From: Planctomycetia bacterium
GTDB taxonomy: Bacteria; Planctomycetota; UBA8108; UBA1146
Assembly: GCA_009937185.1 (NCBI GenBank)
Contig: JAACCY010000107.1
Span: forward strand, 1-35,667
Reading direction: 5' to 3'
Length of the DNA stretch: 35,667 nucleotides
In this document: positions 8,154 through 15,659 of the stretch, piece by piece
Position numbering within the stretch: position 1 is the first letter of the stretch
Layout of the letters: every line of letters starts with the position of its first letter
Made by a program: the position numbers and the translations under genes
The notes under the pieces: model-generated
The model's database searches: none
Seen by the model: only the letters and a program-made list of their open reading frames with translations
Told to the model about the DNA's origin: nothing

Positions 8154-9278
8154 TTGAGTGTCTTGCTAGGGCTGGAACTTTCCGGAGATACCATCACGTT
8201 GATGGCGGTAGACCGGAAGGGAACGAGATTGTCAGTAGTTCAAGAGGTGGTTTCCGTTCCTTGTATAGAGGATTGGAAGGTGCATCCCGATGAAAGGGTG
8301 CGTTCGGTCCGTGCTCTCCTCCAACATTCATTGGACGAAGGCAAGATTCGTCCGGGGTCTATTGCTGCCATCGGTATTGCAAGTACTCCGGGACTTGTCT
8401 TAGTCGATGCGGAAATGGAGCCTGTTCCTCCTCGGGCTATCGGTTGGAGTGAGGATGAGCCACCCATTCCAGAGTTGCATGAAAGAATCCCTTCCACCCT
8501 CTCCAAATTTCCAGGACTGACACGCAGTCTCGTCGCAGTGTTGGATATCAAGGATTGGTTGAGGTATCGCTGGACCGGTGCGTTGGCGACGTCTTCGCAG
8601 TTCGCATGGGAGTCTGGACTGACTCCTGGGTCTCACTCTCCAGAACGTTGGGATCCAGCACGCGTCGATGCGGTCGGCTTGAATTCTGGTCAGTTGCCAC
8701 CCGTGATGCCAGGACACCAGCGTGTAGGGATATTGCAGGAAGAGATGGTTCGAGAGACAGGCCTTCCTAGGGGAACCTGGTTCATGGCCGGAACAGTTCC
8801 TCGTGCAGCACGACTCTGGATGGCGTGTGAACCCAAGAGTGGACAGCGCATCATTCTCCTTGAAAAAGATAATGTCACCGCGTGGCGAGTGACAGATGCA
8901 AAAGAAGTCTCACCCGACGACAGGAACGCGATTCCTGCACCCTTGGGTGATCACTGGTACGTTCAAGAAAAAGGTGAGATTGAGGATCCCCGACAAGGGG
9001 GCGCCGTCGATGTGTCAGCCATATACGATTCAGCAGGAGATGCGGGCTCTGGTGAATGGGCCGCCCCCGCTGAGGACATTCGTTTGTCTGCCGATTTTGG
9101 AAAACCCTCGAGAGGTCCAGCCTTGCTCGCAGGGGTGGGGCTGGGTTGGTATCGAGACATGAAGCCGTTTTGGCGCAAGCGTTGTGCTATTCAAACTTTG
9201 GCTCAATGGATGGAATCCGCCTCCTCGAAAACCTCGACTGAGGATCCCATGAGTCCAGGACTAGGAGCGCCCCAATGA
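8154..9278 (+). CDS. FGGY-family sugar-kinase-like protein, probably catalytically inactive
   Basis: 374 residues; the TTG start follows an ideal GAGGAGG site. The overall pattern is that of FGGY carbohydrate kinases: an N-terminal strand-turn start (LLGLELSGDTITLMAVD), GIASTPGLVLVDAE (74-87, cf. the family's GIsGQmhg-lvlLD), DWLRYRWTGALATSSQFA (134-151), and a C-terminal RGPALLAGVGLGWY like the family's GAAmLAgvg-G. Signature residues are altered. The phosphate-binding D-x-G-T-T is replaced by ELSGD (8-12). The catalytic-base segment (family G-D-x-x-A-a-l-f-G) reads AGTVPRAARLW (212-222) with no aspartate. The C-terminal ATPase lobe is short. It overlaps the next gene by four bases (ATGA). 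I infer a pseudokinase with a binding or regulatory role. Confidence 0.7.
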   Translation: MSVLLGLELSGDTITLMAVDRKGTRLSVVQEVVSVPCIEDWKVHPDERVRSVRALLQHSLDEGKIRPGSIAAIGIASTPGLVLVDAEMEPVPPRAIGWSEDEPPIPELHERIPSTLSKFPGLTRSLVAVLDIKDWLRYRWTGALATSSQFAWESGLTPGSHSPERWDPARVDAVGLNSGQLPPVMPGHQRVGILQEEMVRETGLPRGTWFMAGTVPRAARLWMACEPKSGQRIILLEKDNVTAWRVTDAKEVSPDDRNAIPAPLGDHWYVQEKGEIEDPRQGGAVDVSAIYDSAGDAGSGEWAAPAEDIRLSADFGKPSRGPALLAGVGLGWYRDMKPFWRKRCAIQTLAQWMESASSKTSTEDPMSPGLGAPQ

Positions 9279-10294
9279 AATCGGCTCTGACCCTCAAAGA
9301 ACAATTGCAAGATAGGTTCAGGGGAGTCTTTTTGGGGGCCGCCGTAGGAAGTGCTTTGGGGTTCCCAAATGCAGGATCTTCAAGAACCTTCATGCGAGCG
9401 CTGGGAAACGAAGCGATGGAGGGTTACCTGAGGCATCGCAGTGGATATTTCCCCGAAGGTCAGCACGGAGCTTCTGTTCAGTTGCTCTCGTTAGCTACAC
9501 GTGCCGTCACGCGAACCGGTGAGATCAATAGTATGGAAATCGTCGATGAATGGGTTCCCCTGTGGAGGGAAAATCGAATCATCGAACGTCTCCCGGAAGT
9601 GGACAGTGCGATGTCTCGCTGGTTACGCCAGGGAAACACCGCACGTGGTTGTGCATGTGCACCCGGCGAAGACGGAGCTGCCACTATTCTATGCGGCGTC
9701 TTATCCGGTCTTTGGAGTCATGACACTCCAGATCAAATCATGGAAAACACAGAAATCCTCACCAGCATCACGCACGAAGATTCCACAGTAAGAGCTGTGA
9801 ATGCTGCGCTTGCCACCATCATTGCTCATTGTTTGACTCACCATGACATCGTATTAGGAGTTGTGATCGATGCTGCCGCAGAGGCAGCCGGCAAAATAGA
9901 CGGCACTGTTTCTGAAGCGTTGCAGAAAATTCCATCCATGTTGACTCGCAATGAAGATGAAGCCTTTCTTGAGTTAGCTCACTCTTCAGATGACAGTCAT
10001 CAAGTCGAGAGGGTCGGAGTCGAAGATCGTTGCCTTCCTGTATTTTTGATTGCTGTTCACTCGTGGCTGAGAGATCCGGTGAATCCCAACTATGTGATTC
10101 GATCATGTCTCCAATCCGGTGGAGCTGTTCAATTGACAGCAGCCATAGGTGGTGCGTTGGTCGGGGCCTGTTGCGGAGAAGCAGGGCTTCCTGCCCGATT
10201 GGTCAATGGGCTTCTCGAGGTGGATGAACTCCGCAAGGATGCTGATCAGCTTTATGATCGACAGCAGTTGGAACGTAGAAGAAGAAGCATTTAG
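9275..10294 (+). CDS. ADP-ribosylglycohydrolase-fold protein lacking the metal-binding residues
   Basis: 339 residues, ATG overlapping the previous stop; AGGAG lies seven bases upstream. The fold signature of the ADP-ribosylglycohydrolase (DraG/ARH) family is clear: DRFRGVFLGAAVGSALG at 13-29 (family GDALG, here GSALG), SITHEDSTVRAVNAALA (164-180) and GGAVQLTAAIGGALVGA (282-298). All three metal-site motifs are changed. The family G-x-x-TDDT-x-x reads GQHGASVQL (62-70). The NGa-MR segment reads DGAATIL (133-139). The GGDTDTTAAIAGA motif has AVQL in place of DTDT. Active members use these Asp/Thr residues to hold two Mg ions, so this copy is unlikely to hydrolyse ADP-ribose. A non-catalytic binding protein is the likeliest reading. 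Confidence 0.78.
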   Translation: MKSALTLKEQLQDRFRGVFLGAAVGSALGFPNAGSSRTFMRALGNEAMEGYLRHRSGYFPEGQHGASVQLLSLATRAVTRTGEINSMEIVDEWVPLWRENRIIERLPEVDSAMSRWLRQGNTARGCACAPGEDGAATILCGVLSGLWSHDTPDQIMENTEILTSITHEDSTVRAVNAALATIIAHCLTHHDIVLGVVIDAAAEAAGKIDGTVSEALQKIPSMLTRNEDEAFLELAHSSDDSHQVERVGVEDRCLPVFLIAVHSWLRDPVNPNYVIRSCLQSGGAVQLTAAIGGALVGACCGEAGLPARLVNGLLEVDELRKDADQLYDRQQLERRRRSI

Positions 10295-10397
10295 GTTATT
10301 ATTTAGAAGAGTGTGGGGTTGGCTGTCAGGCCAACAACCGGGTATTCTCGGAAGTCCCACAAGTCAACACGTCGCAGGCGTACAAAAGGAGATCACA

Positions 10398-10628
10398 TTG
10401 GCTGAAGACATGAGATTGTTCGGCGAAGTGGCCTTTGAACTACAATACATCACCACTTCCCAACTCTATGAAGGTCTGGCAATCCAAGCACGCGATGAAG
10501 CCCGTGGTGCCGATCATAGATTTTTGGGACAGATCTTAATTGATCTGGGGCATTTAAAAGAAAAACAGGTCCTCGAAGTCCTTCGTATTCTGCACGACAG
10601 GCCCCGGCAGGGTGTCGAGGAGAAGTAA
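10398..10628 (+). CDS. Small stand-alone GspE N-terminal-like domain protein
   Basis: 76 residues from a TTG at 10398, chosen because AAAGGAG stands six bases upstream; the longer in-frame extension runs back through the previous gene. The sequence is two short helical units: RLFGEVAFELQYITTSQLYEGL and FLGQILIDLGHLKEKQVLEVL (each quoted as a motif). This is the pattern of the GspE/PilB N-terminal domain (lG-iLve-g-is--ql--al). The same type of unit opens the PilT-like ATPase encoded at 14285-15652. It has no ATPase domain of its own. The end overlaps lpxK by 17 bases, indicating coupled translation. A role as adaptor or binding module is inference. Confidence 0.65.
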   Translation: MAEDMRLFGEVAFELQYITTSQLYEGLAIQARDEARGADHRFLGQILIDLGHLKEKQVLEVLRILHDRPRQGVEEK

Positions 10629-11664
10629 CCTGTCTTCTGAGAATCCCATTCCATCTCTTCCTTCTCCCATTCTGGCATGGCTCGAGAAAGCCTGGAGAGT
10701 GGGTGCTTCCCTCGGGGAGTGGCGTCATCAACGACAAGTTCACCGTGGGATCTGGCCTCTCAAGCTCTCGGTTCCGGTGATCAGCATCGGTAATCTCACC
10801 GTCGGTGGTACAGGGAAAACTCCAACAATAGCGTGTCTTGCGCGTGCATGGCAGAAACGTGGTGGGCACCCGGGAATACTGAGTAGAGGTTACAAGGGAG
10901 GAGCTGATGGGAATGATGAATACCACATGCTCAAAGAGCAGCTTCCGGACGTTCCTCATCTGCAAAATCCTCAACGTCACAAGGCCGGCGAACAATTGTT
11001 GAAGGCATACCCCGAGGTGGATCTTCTATTTTTAGATGATGGGTTTCAGCACCGACGCCTTTATCGAGACTTGGACGTGGTTCTTTGTGATGCCAAGGAT
11101 CCCTTTGGCGGAGGTTATTGTCTTCCGAGGGGGCGGTTACGTGAACCCGTTACGGCTCTCGCGAGAGCACAGCATATTTTGCTCACTCGATCTGAGCGAT
11201 GTACTGAAGTTGAATTGAAAAAGGTACGGGGATTTTTTAGACAGATGTTTCCAACAATCCCTGTCAGTTTGGCCCGTACTGAAGTTGTTGGTTTGCAAAA
11301 GTTATCGGGAGAAAAAATCGATCAATATCCAGAGGGTCAGTTTCTCCCATTCAGTGCGATTGGCGATCCCTCAGGATTTCAGCATTCTTTGAAGAGTCAC
11401 GGGATTCAAATCCATCCGAGTATTTGTTTCAGAGATCATCACTCTTTTCGATCTACGGATCTGGCAACTCTGGAGAGAAAATCGACCGAGTTGGGGGCTG
11501 CGGGACTGATATGCACCTTAAAGGATGCTGTCAAAATCAGGGAGATGACCCTGCCTGCGGGACTTCAAAATCGGGTTTATGTTCTCGAAATCCGTCAGAA
11601 TATCGATTCAACGGAACTCCTTGAGGGATTCCGCCCAGGAACACCTCGGGGAGAGGTGAACTGA
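10612..11664 (+). CDS. lpxK: Tetraacyldisaccharide 4-prime-kinase
   Basis: Lipid A biosynthesis kinase that phosphorylates the 4-prime position of the tetraacyl disaccharide at the inner face of the inner membrane. 350 residues. The P-loop region VISIGNLTVGGTGKTP (56-71) and the DDGFQHRRLYRDLD segment (142-155) are diagnostic of LpxK. The N-terminal 40 residues hold the usual short membrane-associating helix. The exact start is uncertain: GTG at 10612 overlaps the upstream gene and has only a weak site, while a strong GAGGAGAAG at about 10617-10625 would favour a slightly later non-ATG start (CTG near 10630). It lies in one run with hldE and waaF-like genes, as expected for LPS core/lipid A synthesis. 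Confidence 0.95.
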   Translation: MSRRSNLSSENPIPSLPSPILAWLEKAWRVGASLGEWRHQRQVHRGIWPLKLSVPVISIGNLTVGGTGKTPTIACLARAWQKRGGHPGILSRGYKGGADGNDEYHMLKEQLPDVPHLQNPQRHKAGEQLLKAYPEVDLLFLDDGFQHRRLYRDLDVVLCDAKDPFGGGYCLPRGRLREPVTALARAQHILLTRSERCTEVELKKVRGFFRQMFPTIPVSLARTEVVGLQKLSGEKIDQYPEGQFLPFSAIGDPSGFQHSLKSHGIQIHPSICFRDHHSFRSTDLATLERKSTELGAAGLICTLKDAVKIREMTLPAGLQNRVYVLEIRQNIDSTELLEGFRPGTPRGEVN

Positions 11665-11708
11665 ACCGGCCTCTCTGATAGCATCCCCTCCAGTGAAGAG
11701 GAGATCTC

Positions 11709-12653
11709 ATGAACAATAAAGAGAAGTGGCAACCCCTCGATCTAGATGGAGTTCATTCCACTCCCATCTCTGATCGTAAGAACATCGTTCGAAGAGATCA
11801 GTTCAAGGATCTCTGTGATCCTTCGGCGTCATTCTCGGAGTGGCTCTCCTCCCTGCCGGATATTCTCGCTGCGGGCGAGTTAAGAGCCGCAGCAGAAGCC
11901 GTCGCTCTCTCTCATGAGGCGAAGGCACCCGTCATCGCTGCTCTTGGGGGGCATGTTGTCAAGGTCGGTATGGGACCGGTGATGATTGATTTGATGGAAC
12001 GTGGTCTCATTCAGGCATTGGCCATGAACGGTGCCACGGCTATTCACGATCTTGAACTAGCTATGATTGGCGAAACTTCAGAGGATGTTGCGACGCATAT
12101 TGCGGATGGTTCCTTTGGAATGTCGCGGGAAACCGCAGAGTCCTTTCGTCAAGGAGCTGAACGAGGCGCAAAAGGAATCGGATTGGGAGCGGGTCTAGGG
12201 AGCTGGATCCTCGAGGAAAAGATGCCTCATGCTGAAATCTCAATGCTGGCTTGTGCGAGGCGGTTGGGTATCCCAGCGACTGTGCATGTCGCTTTCGGAA
12301 CTGACATTGTTCATATGCATCCCGGTGTCGCTGGAGGAGAGATGGGGGAGGCTACTTCCATCGACTTCCGACTTTTGGCTGCCGTTGTGCATGATTTGGA
12401 AAATGGGTGTTGGCTGAATATTGGTTCCGCGGTGGTGATGCCTGAGGTTTTTCTCAAGGTGGTCAACATTGCTCGAAATCTGGGGCAGAAACTTGAGGGA
12501 ATCACAGCGATCAATTTCGATATGATTCCTCATTACAGGACCAGTCGAAATGTCCTCCAAAGACCTGTGGAGAGAGGCATTTCTCTGATTGGACATCATG
12601 AGATTAATCTGCCCCTATTCAGAATGGCATTGCTTCAAAGAGTGGAGAAATAG
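11709..12653 (+). CDS. Conserved deoxyhypusine-synthase-like protein, function unknown
   Basis: 314 residues; ATG after GAGGAG at ideal spacing. I do not recognise a characterised enzyme. The sequence is soluble and alternates glycine-rich strands and helices: APVIAALGGHVVKVGMGP (about 72-89), LAMNGATAIHDLELAM (about 101-116), VHVAFGTDIVHMHPGV (about 194-209), NIGSAVVMPEVF and INFDMIPHYR. This is Rossmann-like and recalls a conserved family sometimes annotated as deoxyhypusine-synthase-like; that is from memory and weak. Several buried His/Asp clusters (GTDIVHMHPG, GHHEINLP) look like an active site. It lies between lpxK and hldE with two bases before hldE, so a role in heptose or LPS-core precursor supply is a reasonable guess, not a finding. 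Confidence 0.6.
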   Translation: MNNKEKWQPLDLDGVHSTPISDRKNIVRRDQFKDLCDPSASFSEWLSSLPDILAAGELRAAAEAVALSHEAKAPVIAALGGHVVKVGMGPVMIDLMERGLIQALAMNGATAIHDLELAMIGETSEDVATHIADGSFGMSRETAESFRQGAERGAKGIGLGAGLGSWILEEKMPHAEISMLACARRLGIPATVHVAFGTDIVHMHPGVAGGEMGEATSIDFRLLAAVVHDLENGCWLNIGSAVVMPEVFLKVVNIARNLGQKLEGITAINFDMIPHYRTSRNVLQRPVERGISLIGHHEINLPLFRMALLQRVEK

Positions 12654-12655
12654 TG

Positions 12656-14164
12656 ATGATTCCTGAACTGGAAGATTTATCCCTAGACGAGCCGATTCTC
12701 ATCATTGGCGATTTGATGCTGGATGAGTATTTCCTAGGAGATGTCGAACGGATTTCTCCTGAGGCTCCGGTGCCTGTTGTTCGAGCGCAGCAACATGAAC
12801 GTCGTGTAGGAGGAGCGGGAAGTGTCGTGGCCAATCTTTCTGCACTTGGAATTCCTACTAAGGTCTTAGGCCTTGTCGGAAGAGACGAAGCGGGAGATCA
12901 CATCGTATCTGCACTCTCTCAATTGGGGGCTGACGTCGAAGAAGTCGTGACTTCTGACCAAAGACCGACCAGTTGTAAGACTCGGATTCTTGCCGGAGTC
13001 CAACAAGCGGGGAGAGGACAGCAGCAAATCCTCCGACTCGATCGTGAGGAAGTTCAAGAAATCTCTGTCGAAGAGACACTCGCTTGTCGATCTGCTTTGA
13101 GTCGTATCTTTGCAGAACCACTCTCCATGATTCTTGTCTCAGATTATGAAAAAGGTCTGCTCTCCGAGGATCTGATTCAGTTCGTTATTACAGAAGCGAA
13201 GCAACGTGGGATTTCTGTTCTCGTCGATCCAGGGAGATCAGGGCAATGGAGCAAATTTACTGGGGCCACTCTGATTTGCCCGAATCGATTCGAAACTTCA
13301 GCAGCCACCGGTATGGAAGTTGGGGCTGAAGTTCCTGAGCATGCCCAGGCCGCAGAGTCTTTGATCGATCGCTTAAAACTAGAGCATTGTATTTTGACAT
13401 TGGATAGAGACGGGATAACGAGAGTCTCCAAAGGAGGCGAATTACGGCGTCACCCCACTCGTGTTCAGGCCGTGACCGATGTGGCTGGAGCAGGAGATAT
13501 GGTTTTGTCTCTACTCGGAGTGGCATTGGCTTCTGGCTGGTCGATAGATGAAGCGTGTCAACTCTCCAATCTGGGTGCGGGCCTAGAGATTCAAAAGGTG
13601 GGAGTCCAGCCCGTGGAGAGATGGGAATTGTCGGCTGCGAGAGATGCTCAATGTGGGATTCAGCCAGATTCTGCTCGTTCAGCATCGGAAATGGTCCGGA
13701 TCGTAGAGAATTATCGAACAGCTGAGCAAAAGGTGGTTTTCACCAACGGTTGTTTTGATCTCCTCCATTCGGGTCATCTTCAGCTTTTGGAAGCAGCAAG
13801 GGCATTTGGAGATGCTCTCGTGATCGGTTTGAATTCTGACGCTTCAGTGTCTCGTTTGAAGGGGGCGGAGAGACCTATTCTTCCCGCTTCTGAGAGAGCC
13901 CGGTTATTGGGGGCTCTGTCATGTGTCGATCACGTGGTGATCTTCGAGGAGGACACTCCTGAGCAGTTGATAGACGCTCTACTTCCAGACGTCCTCGTCA
14001 AGGGAGCGGATTATGCGATTGAAGAGGTCGTGGGCAGAGAAGCGGTTGAGGCTGCGGGTGGAAGGGTCGAAACAGTGACTCTCAGACCCGGTTTCTCGAC
14101 CACGGGATTGATCGAGCAAATCCGAAGTGGGACTCGATCTTGCCCCCAGACCCCTGAAGGCTAG
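12656..14164 (+). CDS. hldE: Bifunctional heptose-7-phosphate kinase / heptose-1-phosphate adenylyltransferase
   Basis: Makes ADP-D-glycero-beta-D-manno-heptose for the LPS inner core: an N-terminal ribokinase/PfkB kinase domain and a C-terminal nucleotidyltransferase domain. Kinase features: IIGDLMLDEYFLGDVERISPEAPVPV (residues about 16-41, cited as the DLMLDEY and ISPEAPVP motifs), VGGAGSVVANL, and the catalytic VAGAGDM near residue 278. Transferase features: FTNGCFDLLHSGH (about 362-374; HSGH is the HxGH signature), then LNSDASVSRLKG and RPILP. 502 residues, near the usual 475-490. A GTG at 12653 overlapping the previous stop is an alternative start; ATG at 12656 has the better spacing from GGAG. 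hldD and gmhA/gmhB are not in the window. Confidence 0.96.
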   Translation: MIPELEDLSLDEPILIIGDLMLDEYFLGDVERISPEAPVPVVRAQQHERRVGGAGSVVANLSALGIPTKVLGLVGRDEAGDHIVSALSQLGADVEEVVTSDQRPTSCKTRILAGVQQAGRGQQQILRLDREEVQEISVEETLACRSALSRIFAEPLSMILVSDYEKGLLSEDLIQFVITEAKQRGISVLVDPGRSGQWSKFTGATLICPNRFETSAATGMEVGAEVPEHAQAAESLIDRLKLEHCILTLDRDGITRVSKGGELRRHPTRVQAVTDVAGAGDMVLSLLGVALASGWSIDEACQLSNLGAGLEIQKVGVQPVERWELSAARDAQCGIQPDSARSASEMVRIVENYRTAEQKVVFTNGCFDLLHSGHLQLLEAARAFGDALVIGLNSDASVSRLKGAERPILPASERARLLGALSCVDHVVIFEEDTPEQLIDALLPDVLVKGADYAIEEVVGREAVEAAGGRVETVTLRPGFSTTGLIEQIRSGTRSCPQTPEG

Positions 14165-14182
14165 GATACGGGTTGTCCTGTC

Positions 14183-14204
14183 AAAGGTGTGTCCCACCTT
14201 TTCC
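14183..14204 (+). terminator. Weak terminator-like hairpin after hldE
   Basis: A 7 bp stem AAAGGTG (14183-14189) / CACCTTT (14195-14201) with a five-base loop ends in a short T run (TTTT at 14199-14202). It lies in the 120-base gap between hldE and the PilT-like gene and may give partial termination. The short U tract makes it weak. Confidence 0.35.
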
Positions 14205-14284
14205 TTGGATAGCCCAATGTCGTCAGGTGTTTTCAATCCTGAGGACCAGTCCTCTACCCGAAGCCCAAACCACGGGGAGTATAC

Positions 14285-15652
14285 ATGACAGAAGAGACTC
14301 GGAACGAGACGAGGGATCGTTCCAGTGCAGCGACGATGTTTCGTCGAATTGCACTGAAGAATAAACTCGTCGATGAAGCTACCCTCAAAAAAGTGATGTC
14401 CGAATTACCCGCAGGAGCGGATCTTGGGGCAGTGCTCGTCAAACAGGGTTTGATATCAGAGCAGCATGCCGAAGCGATTCAGAAAAAGATTACTGCACAC
14501 ATGAAGAGTGCCCCGGCTGATGGAAATGGCGCTTCTGCGTCAGCCGCGACGGGGGGGAAGACTACGGTCGCAGATGTCCAGCGAATGGATTTCAGCGACA
14601 TGTATGGGAAACCCATCCGCGAATACCTGAAGCGGGTAAGGGAGTTTGGCTGTTCTGATTTCCATTTCCAGGTGGACTCTGCACCTCTCGTTCGTTTACA
14701 CGGACAATTGATCAGACTCAAGCATCCGACGTTGACAGCAGAGAACACTGAAAAAGCGATCCGAGAGCTTTTGGATGAAGAACAGTGGAAAGAACTCGAA
14801 GTGCACCTCGATCTGGACTTCTGCCTCGAAACAGAAGATCACGGTCGTTACAGAGCGAATTGTTTCCAGCAACGAAAAGGAAAAGAAGCCATCTTTCGGC
14901 TGATTCCGATGAAGGTTCCCACTCTTGAGGAACTCAGGTTGCCTTCCGTACTCAAGGAATTTACGCAATACAATCAAGGAATCGTATTGGTGACAGGGCC
15001 TTCAGGGTGCGGTAAATCTGCGACATTGGCTGCTCTCGTGGGCATGGTCAACGATCAAAGAAATGATCATATCGTGACCGTTGAAGATCCCATCGAGTAC
15101 ATCTTTGAACCTCCTGGATCAAATATCAATCAAAGGCATGTTCGTCGCCATACCGAAAGCTTTCACTCGGCATTGAGATCCGCCATGAGGGCTGACCCAG
15201 ACGTGATTATGGTGGGAGAGATGCGAGACGTAGAGACGATCTCTATGGCCATCACTGCTGCTGAGACAGGTCACCTCGTTCTTGCCACACTGCACACGAC
15301 GAATGCTGTGAGATCTCTGGATCGTTTGATCGATGTTTTCCCACCCCGGGAGCAAGAGCAAATCAGAGCGATGGTTTCGGAATCGATGCGCGGAGTGGTC
15401 TCGCAGCAGTTGTTACCCCGTAAAGATGGCTCAGGTGTAGAGCCCGCTCTTGAAATCATGTTTGCCACTCCAGCAGTCGGCAATTTGATTAGAGAAAACA
15501 AAACCTTCCAACTGCCTTCGGTTCTTCAGACTGGAAGAAAGCAGGGCATGGTTACGATGGACGAGTCTATTCGTGAATTGCTAAAAAAGGGTGTGATCAC
15601 TCCGGAAGTGGCGCGTTACCACGCAGAAGACCCCTCAAGGATGAAGGGCTAG
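14285..15652 (+). CDS. PilT/PilU-type ATPase with N-terminal GspE-N-like extension
   Basis: Secretion-superfamily ATPase, 455 residues. Residues about 15-75 form a GspE-N-like unit (FRRIALKNKLVDEATL, LGAVLVKQGLISEQHAEAI), followed by an Ala/Gly-rich linker. The PilT-type core then begins (VREFGCSDFHFQV). Walker A is GPSGCGKS (about 238-245), the Asp box is IVTVEDPIEYIF, Walker B is DPDVIMVGEMRD and the His box is ATLHTTNAVRSLDRLIDVFP (cited as LHTTN). All ATPase residues are present. The linker DNA has a seven-G run (14551-14557). PilT-like proteins power pilus retraction. The extension and the neighbouring true PilT suggest a PilU-like accessory. The ATG has a GGGGAG site. Confidence 0.88.
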   Translation: MTEETRNETRDRSSAATMFRRIALKNKLVDEATLKKVMSELPAGADLGAVLVKQGLISEQHAEAIQKKITAHMKSAPADGNGASASAATGGKTTVADVQRMDFSDMYGKPIREYLKRVREFGCSDFHFQVDSAPLVRLHGQLIRLKHPTLTAENTEKAIRELLDEEQWKELEVHLDLDFCLETEDHGRYRANCFQQRKGKEAIFRLIPMKVPTLEELRLPSVLKEFTQYNQGIVLVTGPSGCGKSATLAALVGMVNDQRNDHIVTVEDPIEYIFEPPGSNINQRHVRRHTESFHSALRSAMRADPDVIMVGEMRDVETISMAITAAETGHLVLATLHTTNAVRSLDRLIDVFPPREQEQIRAMVSESMRGVVSQQLLPRKDGSGVEPALEIMFATPAVGNLIRENKTFQLPSVLQTGRKQGMVTMDESIRELLKKGVITPEVARYHAEDPSRMKG

Positions 15653-15659
15653 GAGAATC

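Noticed and set aside
14551-14557. Seven-G run in the linker of the PilT-like gene as a phase-variation site.
   Set aside because: Runs of six or seven G occur at several places in the window; this length alone is weak evidence.
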